From: an uncultured Bacilli bacterium
Lineage (GTDB): Bacteria > Bacillota_I > Bacilli_A > RF39 > UBA660
DNA length: 64,000 bases
Direction of reading: 5' to 3'
Assembly: GCA_934131695.1 (NCBI GenBank)
Contig: CAKOZV010000002.1
Coordinates: 1-64,000 of the forward strand
The notes beneath the pieces were generated by a model. That model did no database searches. It was not told the origin of the DNA and worked only from the letters and a program-made list of their open reading frames with translations. Below, piece after piece: positions 61,240-64,000 of the stretch. Each line of letters opens with the position of its first letter. Position 1 is the stretch's first letter. Both the position numbers and the translations under genes were made by a program.

Positions 61240-62149
61240 AGTTTTCTAAGAAATCAATTTGAATTAAAAAACCACTTTCTCTTAAAAGATTATAAAGATA
61301 AAATAAGAAGTCTTCATAATCTTTTATTTTGTCTAAAATATTAATTATTTTATCTTCACTTACTACTCCATTTATAATATCTTCATAACAATCAAAATAG
61401 AAACTTGGAAATAACACTCTAGCCATTAATAAATGTCTTTGATAAGAACTATCTACACTAAGTAATAGTTTTTTTATTTGTCCATCCTGATAACCATAAA
61501 AGAATAAATCTTTTAAATATTCACTTATATCTCTTACTTTATAATCTATAATAAGAGATAATGGATTATAGAAGTTATTTAAATCATCATTTAGATGAAT
61601 TCTCTTATGACAAATAGTTAAGTTATCTTTACTACTCTTTTTTATAGATTTATTAACTTCACTTAGATAACTAATAGCTACTTCAGCATAACCAATAAAG
61701 TAGTCAATACTATTATATAATAAAGGATATTTATCTTTGATATATGGTTTTTGGTACTCAAAATAATCTATTTTTCTACACCATAAATTATACCAGTCAC
61801 TTCTATTAAGTATTAGATAATTATTATAATTAATATAAGTATCTTTAATTAAATCTTCTACTATTATCTTTCTATTAAGAAAGTTGTAACAAACAAGAAT
61901 ATAGTTTTTACCATCTATTAGTGAGGAATAGTTATTAAAAACATTATCTATAATTAAGGATGGATAATTATAATAAGCTAGACTTTTATTTAAACTAACT
62001 TGTTCTTTTATCTCTTGTTCCTGATTATTCACTAAATAAAGAATATATAACTTATCATTTAAATAGAATTTATAATTTACGCCATCTTTAATAATTTCCA
62101 CTGGATAAAGGTGATAATAATAATTAAGAAAGTTTTTAATTTTAATCAC
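61223..62149 (-). CDS. YutH/CotS-like kinase-fold protein, spore-associated
   Basis: A 308-residue protein with a divergent aminoglycoside-kinase-like fold. The segment LTICHKRIHLNDDLNNFY then PLSLIIDYKVRDISEYLKDLFFYG (about residues 180-225) parallels the catalytic loop and the (I/V)(I/L)D-x-x-x-RDI segment of YutH and CotS, Bacillus spore coat kinase-like proteins. Catalytic residues look incomplete (CHKRIH for HGDxH). AGAGGTGAT precedes the ATG. Assignment is by pattern and moderate; it fits the coat and KinB genes elsewhere in the window. Confidence 0.55.
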   Translation of the reverse strand: MIKIKNFLNYYYHLYPVEIIKDGVNYKFYLNDKLYILYLVNNQEQEIKEQVSLNKSLAYYNYPSLIIDNVFNNYSSLIDGKNYILVCYNFLNRKIIVEDLIKDTYINYNNYLILNRSDWYNLWCRKIDYFEYQKPYIKDKYPLLYNSIDYFIGYAEVAISYLSEVNKSIKKSSKDNLTICHKRIHLNDDLNNFYNPLSLIIDYKVRDISEYLKDLFFYGYQDGQIKKLLLSVDSSYQRHLLMARVLFPSFYFDCYEDIINGVVSEDKIINILDKIKDYEDFLFYLYNLLRESGFLIQIDFLENFNFLH

Positions 62150-62173
62150 CTCTATTTAATATTATGAAATGTC

Positions 62174-62203
62174 ACAAAAAAAGAGTACTATTTTTAGTAC
62201 CCT
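62174..62203 (-). terminator. Terminator after the coiled-coil gene
   Basis: Minus-strand stem GGTACTA/TAGTACTC-type (AGTACTA pairing TAGTAC) followed by T7. It overlaps the TAG stop of the coiled-coil gene. Confidence 0.8.
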
Positions 62204-64000
62204 ATCTTCTTCTACTTGTCTTTTCATCGCCAACACCTTTTGGAGTTATAGCAACTAAAACATCATCTTTTTTAGGCATTTGTTCATCTCGACCTTGTAT
62301 AGGGAGATTAACATAAAAGCCATTATAATCTGTATCTACACTTTGCCTTTTAGGTTCAGTTGAAGTTGTTGAAAAACTAGCTAAATAGTCAGCATAATTT
62401 ATATCACCTGGCTCTACATGAGAAAGTTTCATTGTAGGATCAGGTGTTTCATCTTTTGATGCAGTTAAATGCTGTAACTCTGTTCTTGCTGCTTCTAATT
62501 TTTTTCTTTCTTCTTGTAAATTATAATCAATCTCTTTTGTTTCAGTCTGCAAAGTTGCTCGTTCAGATTGTAGACGTTCTCTTTCTTTGGCCACTTTACT
62601 CTGATTTTCCCGTTCAATCCTTAACGTTTCTTTATATTTCTTAGCTTCTTCTTCTTCTTTTAAAACAGCCCTTCTATTTTCTTCTATTTGTCTTTGATAC
62701 TTCAAAGCTTTCTCCACTTTTTGGTTTAACTCTTCAACAGCTTTTTGTTCTTGTCTTTTTCTTTCTATTTCTTTTTTCATTCTTTCATTTTCTTCTCTAT
62801 TTCTAGAAAGTTCATCTTCTTCTTGTTCACGTGCTTGTTTTTCAGCTTCATATTCTCTCTTAGCCTCTTCCTTTGCCTGACGTTTTCTTTCTATTTCATT
62901 AATTGATTCAGCTAATTGAGCAGACAACTCATCAACATTAGGAACAATAGTGTTATTTTGTGTATAAGACGTACTATTAACTGGTGATGATTGTTTACCT
63001 GTTAATCTTCTAGCAAAACTTTCAAGTGCATCATCAGTTAGCGTATCACTAGGGTCAATGCCACTATTTTCCGCAGTAGGAGTGTTTTGGGTAAAAGTTC
63101 CTTCTTCATTAGGTTTTGATGAATTTTGAAGCCATTCTGGTACATTAAGAGTTGGTTTACTACTAAATATAGATTCATCTAATGGCTGATTTTCTTTGTT
63201 GTTTTTTGATAAAATTGAAAAACCTTCTGGTACAGTAAATGTTGGTTTACCACTAAAAATAGGTTCACCTAACGTTGGCTTTTCTTTGTTATCTTTTGAT
63301 AAATCTGAAGAACTTTCTGATACAGTAATAACTGGTTTTCCTTCATTCAATACAAAGTTTAAATCTTTATTTTTCAAAGGTAAAGATGTATTATTTTTTA
63401 CTTGTCCACTATTTAAAATTTGATCTAACTCTGTTGATTCTAATTTAGTATGATTTTTAATTGGACTAATATTATCAAAGAAATTATCCAATTCAATTTC
63501 TTTATTTTTACCATTTACCTTTTTACTAATTAAATTATCTATTTTTGCATCTTCCTTGTCATCAAATGTTTTAGCATATGATTCAACTTTTTCATCTGTA
63601 GCTCCTTTTAAAGCTTGGTATACTGACTTTTTAATATCTTCCTGTTCTGCTTTAGATACTTCCACATCCCTTTTTATAGGTTTTGCCATACCTTCAAAAG
63701 TTTTCTTCGAAGTAGAAAACACATCATTCATTTGTTTATATGCTTCTACCATTCCAGTCATAGCTTCTTTTCTATACTTCTTTATTACCATTTGTGTAGC
63801 TAATTTTCCAAAATTAACATTTGGAATTTTTAAACTATGTCTGCCATTTTCTATTACTCTTCTGTAATATGTATCAAATGCTGCTATTTTATCTTCTAAT
63901 ATAGCGACATTGGAATCTATTTTAGTAAGAAAAGCTTTTTTATCTTCATCGCTCATAGTAGTAACATTTTTCAATCCAGCGGTTGCTAAAGTCTTAGTCT
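62202..64000 (-). CDS. Large coiled-coil protein, 5' end beyond the window
   Basis: At least 599 residues of one continuous frame that stays open to the window edge, so the true start lies outside. The visible N-terminal part (to about residue 140) is helical with IPNVNFGKLATQMVIKKYR. Residues 200-320 hold Ser/Thr/Pro-rich linker with two similar blocks (KPTFTVPEGFSILSKNNKE and KPTLNVPEWLQNSSKPNEE). Residues 350-520 form a Glu/Lys/Arg-rich coiled coil (EAKREYEAEKQAREQEEDE). No signal or membrane helix is seen. A TTG at 63974 and an ATG shortly after lack ribosome sites. Function unknown; a cytoskeletal or structural role is possible. Confidence 0.75.
   Translation of the reverse strand, partial: TKTLATAGLKNVTTMSDEDKKAFLTKIDSNVAILEDKIAAFDTYYRRVIENGRHSLKIPNVNFGKLATQMVIKKYRKEAMTGMVEAYKQMNDVFSTSKKTFEGMAKPIKRDVEVSKAEQEDIKKSVYQALKGATDEKVESYAKTFDDKEDAKIDNLISKKVNGKNKEIELDNFFDNISPIKNHTKLESTELDQILNSGQVKNNTSLPLKNKDLNFVLNEGKPVITVSESSSDLSKDNKEKPTLGEPIFSGKPTFTVPEGFSILSKNNKENQPLDESIFSSKPTLNVPEWLQNSSKPNEEGTFTQNTPTAENSGIDPSDTLTDDALESFARRLTGKQSSPVNSTSYTQNNTIVPNVDELSAQLAESINEIERKRQAKEEAKREYEAEKQAREQEEDELSRNREENERMKKEIERKRQEQKAVEELNQKVEKALKYQRQIEENRRAVLKEEEEAKKYKETLRIERENQSKVAKERERLQSERATLQTETKEIDYNLQEERKKLEAARTELQHLTASKDETPDPTMKLSHVEPGDINYADYLASFSTTSTEPKRQSVDTDYNGFYVNLPIQGRDEQMPKKDDVLVAITPKGVGDEKTSRRR

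Noticed and set aside
63196..63867. Plus-strand frames in the coiled-coil gene
   Set aside because: Antisense to a long continuous frame with low-complexity content; no start signals.
1..64000. The host might use genetic code 4 (TGA = Trp)
   Set aside because: Dozens of long genes are uninterrupted in the standard code and use TGG for Trp; TGA is only rare as a stop. The TGA-Trp signal is confined to the IS remnant.
1..64000. CRISPR array
   Set aside because: No set of regularly spaced identical short repeats was seen. The only tandem array found is the coding repeat at 3114-3548.

Overview
The window is AT-rich chromosomal DNA from a low-GC Bacillota, probably an endospore former of the gut Bacilli/Erysipelotrichia type. 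Supporting genes are DivIVA and SepF (Gram-positive division), CIRCE heat-shock operators, a small RelA/SpoT-type alarmone synthetase, a rodA/SEDS gene, a KinB-like sensor kinase, paired CotY/CotZ-like coat proteins, a CotO-like protein, a BclA-like collagen-type protein and a YutH/CotS-like kinase. Most stops are TAA, some are TAG, and I found only three TGA stops. Trp in intact genes is TGG, so the host reads the standard bacterial code.

Layout. 0-11 kb: peptidase S51, a ClpA-type AAA+ protein, a secreted thioester-domain adhesin, a collagen-like protein, a heterodimeric ABC exporter, a YugP-type protease and a two-component system. 11-24 kb: a small HExxH protein, a 1489-residue protein whose C-terminus resembles class I CCA-adding nucleotidyltransferases, the coat genes, rodA, a CpoA/LafB-like glycolipid glycosyltransferase, two SGNH-type proteins beside a kinase-like protein, ybaK, and tRNA-Ala and tRNA-His. 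24-31 kb: CIRCE-controlled hsp20, the alarmone synthetase, divIVA, sepF, a rhomboid protease and a HerA-like ATPase, then a decayed IS91-type element with two in-frame TGA codons (one at a family Trp position) and nearly identical inverted 40-bp promoter-like sequences on either side. 31-44 kb: an unknown gene, a wrecked gene, yqeK, the KinB-like kinase, CIRCE-preceded htpG, a Fic protein, a cysteine desulfurase with a TtcA-like partner, a DUF2130 protein, and a copper operon (copA, copZ, DUF2318 lipoprotein) with a GC-rich operator-like promoter. 43.8-47.5 kb: a Dam-type methylase with a palindrome in its promoter and an 869-residue unknown protein. 56-64 kb: recG, a reductase, a ten-tRNA cluster, an S1 protein, a NifU-type protein, the YutH-like protein and the 3' part of a coiled-coil protein cut by the window edge.

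The most unusual part is 47.6-55.95 kb. It is bounded by two nested pairs of imperfect direct repeats, and the right repeat forms the terminator of a probable small RNA gene. Inside are an HNH endonuclease with an SRA/McrA-like front, a Nudix hydrolase, two overlapping SPPY-type DNA methyltransferases, a PD-(D/E)xK nuclease in operon with a tRNA-guanine-transglycosylase paralogue resembling DpdA (the 7-deazaguanine DNA-insertion enzyme), a small unknown protein and a KAP-type P-loop NTPase. No Que or other Dpd genes are visible. I read it as a compact defence island that may combine base exchange in DNA with methylation and restriction; that is inference from motifs and gene order.
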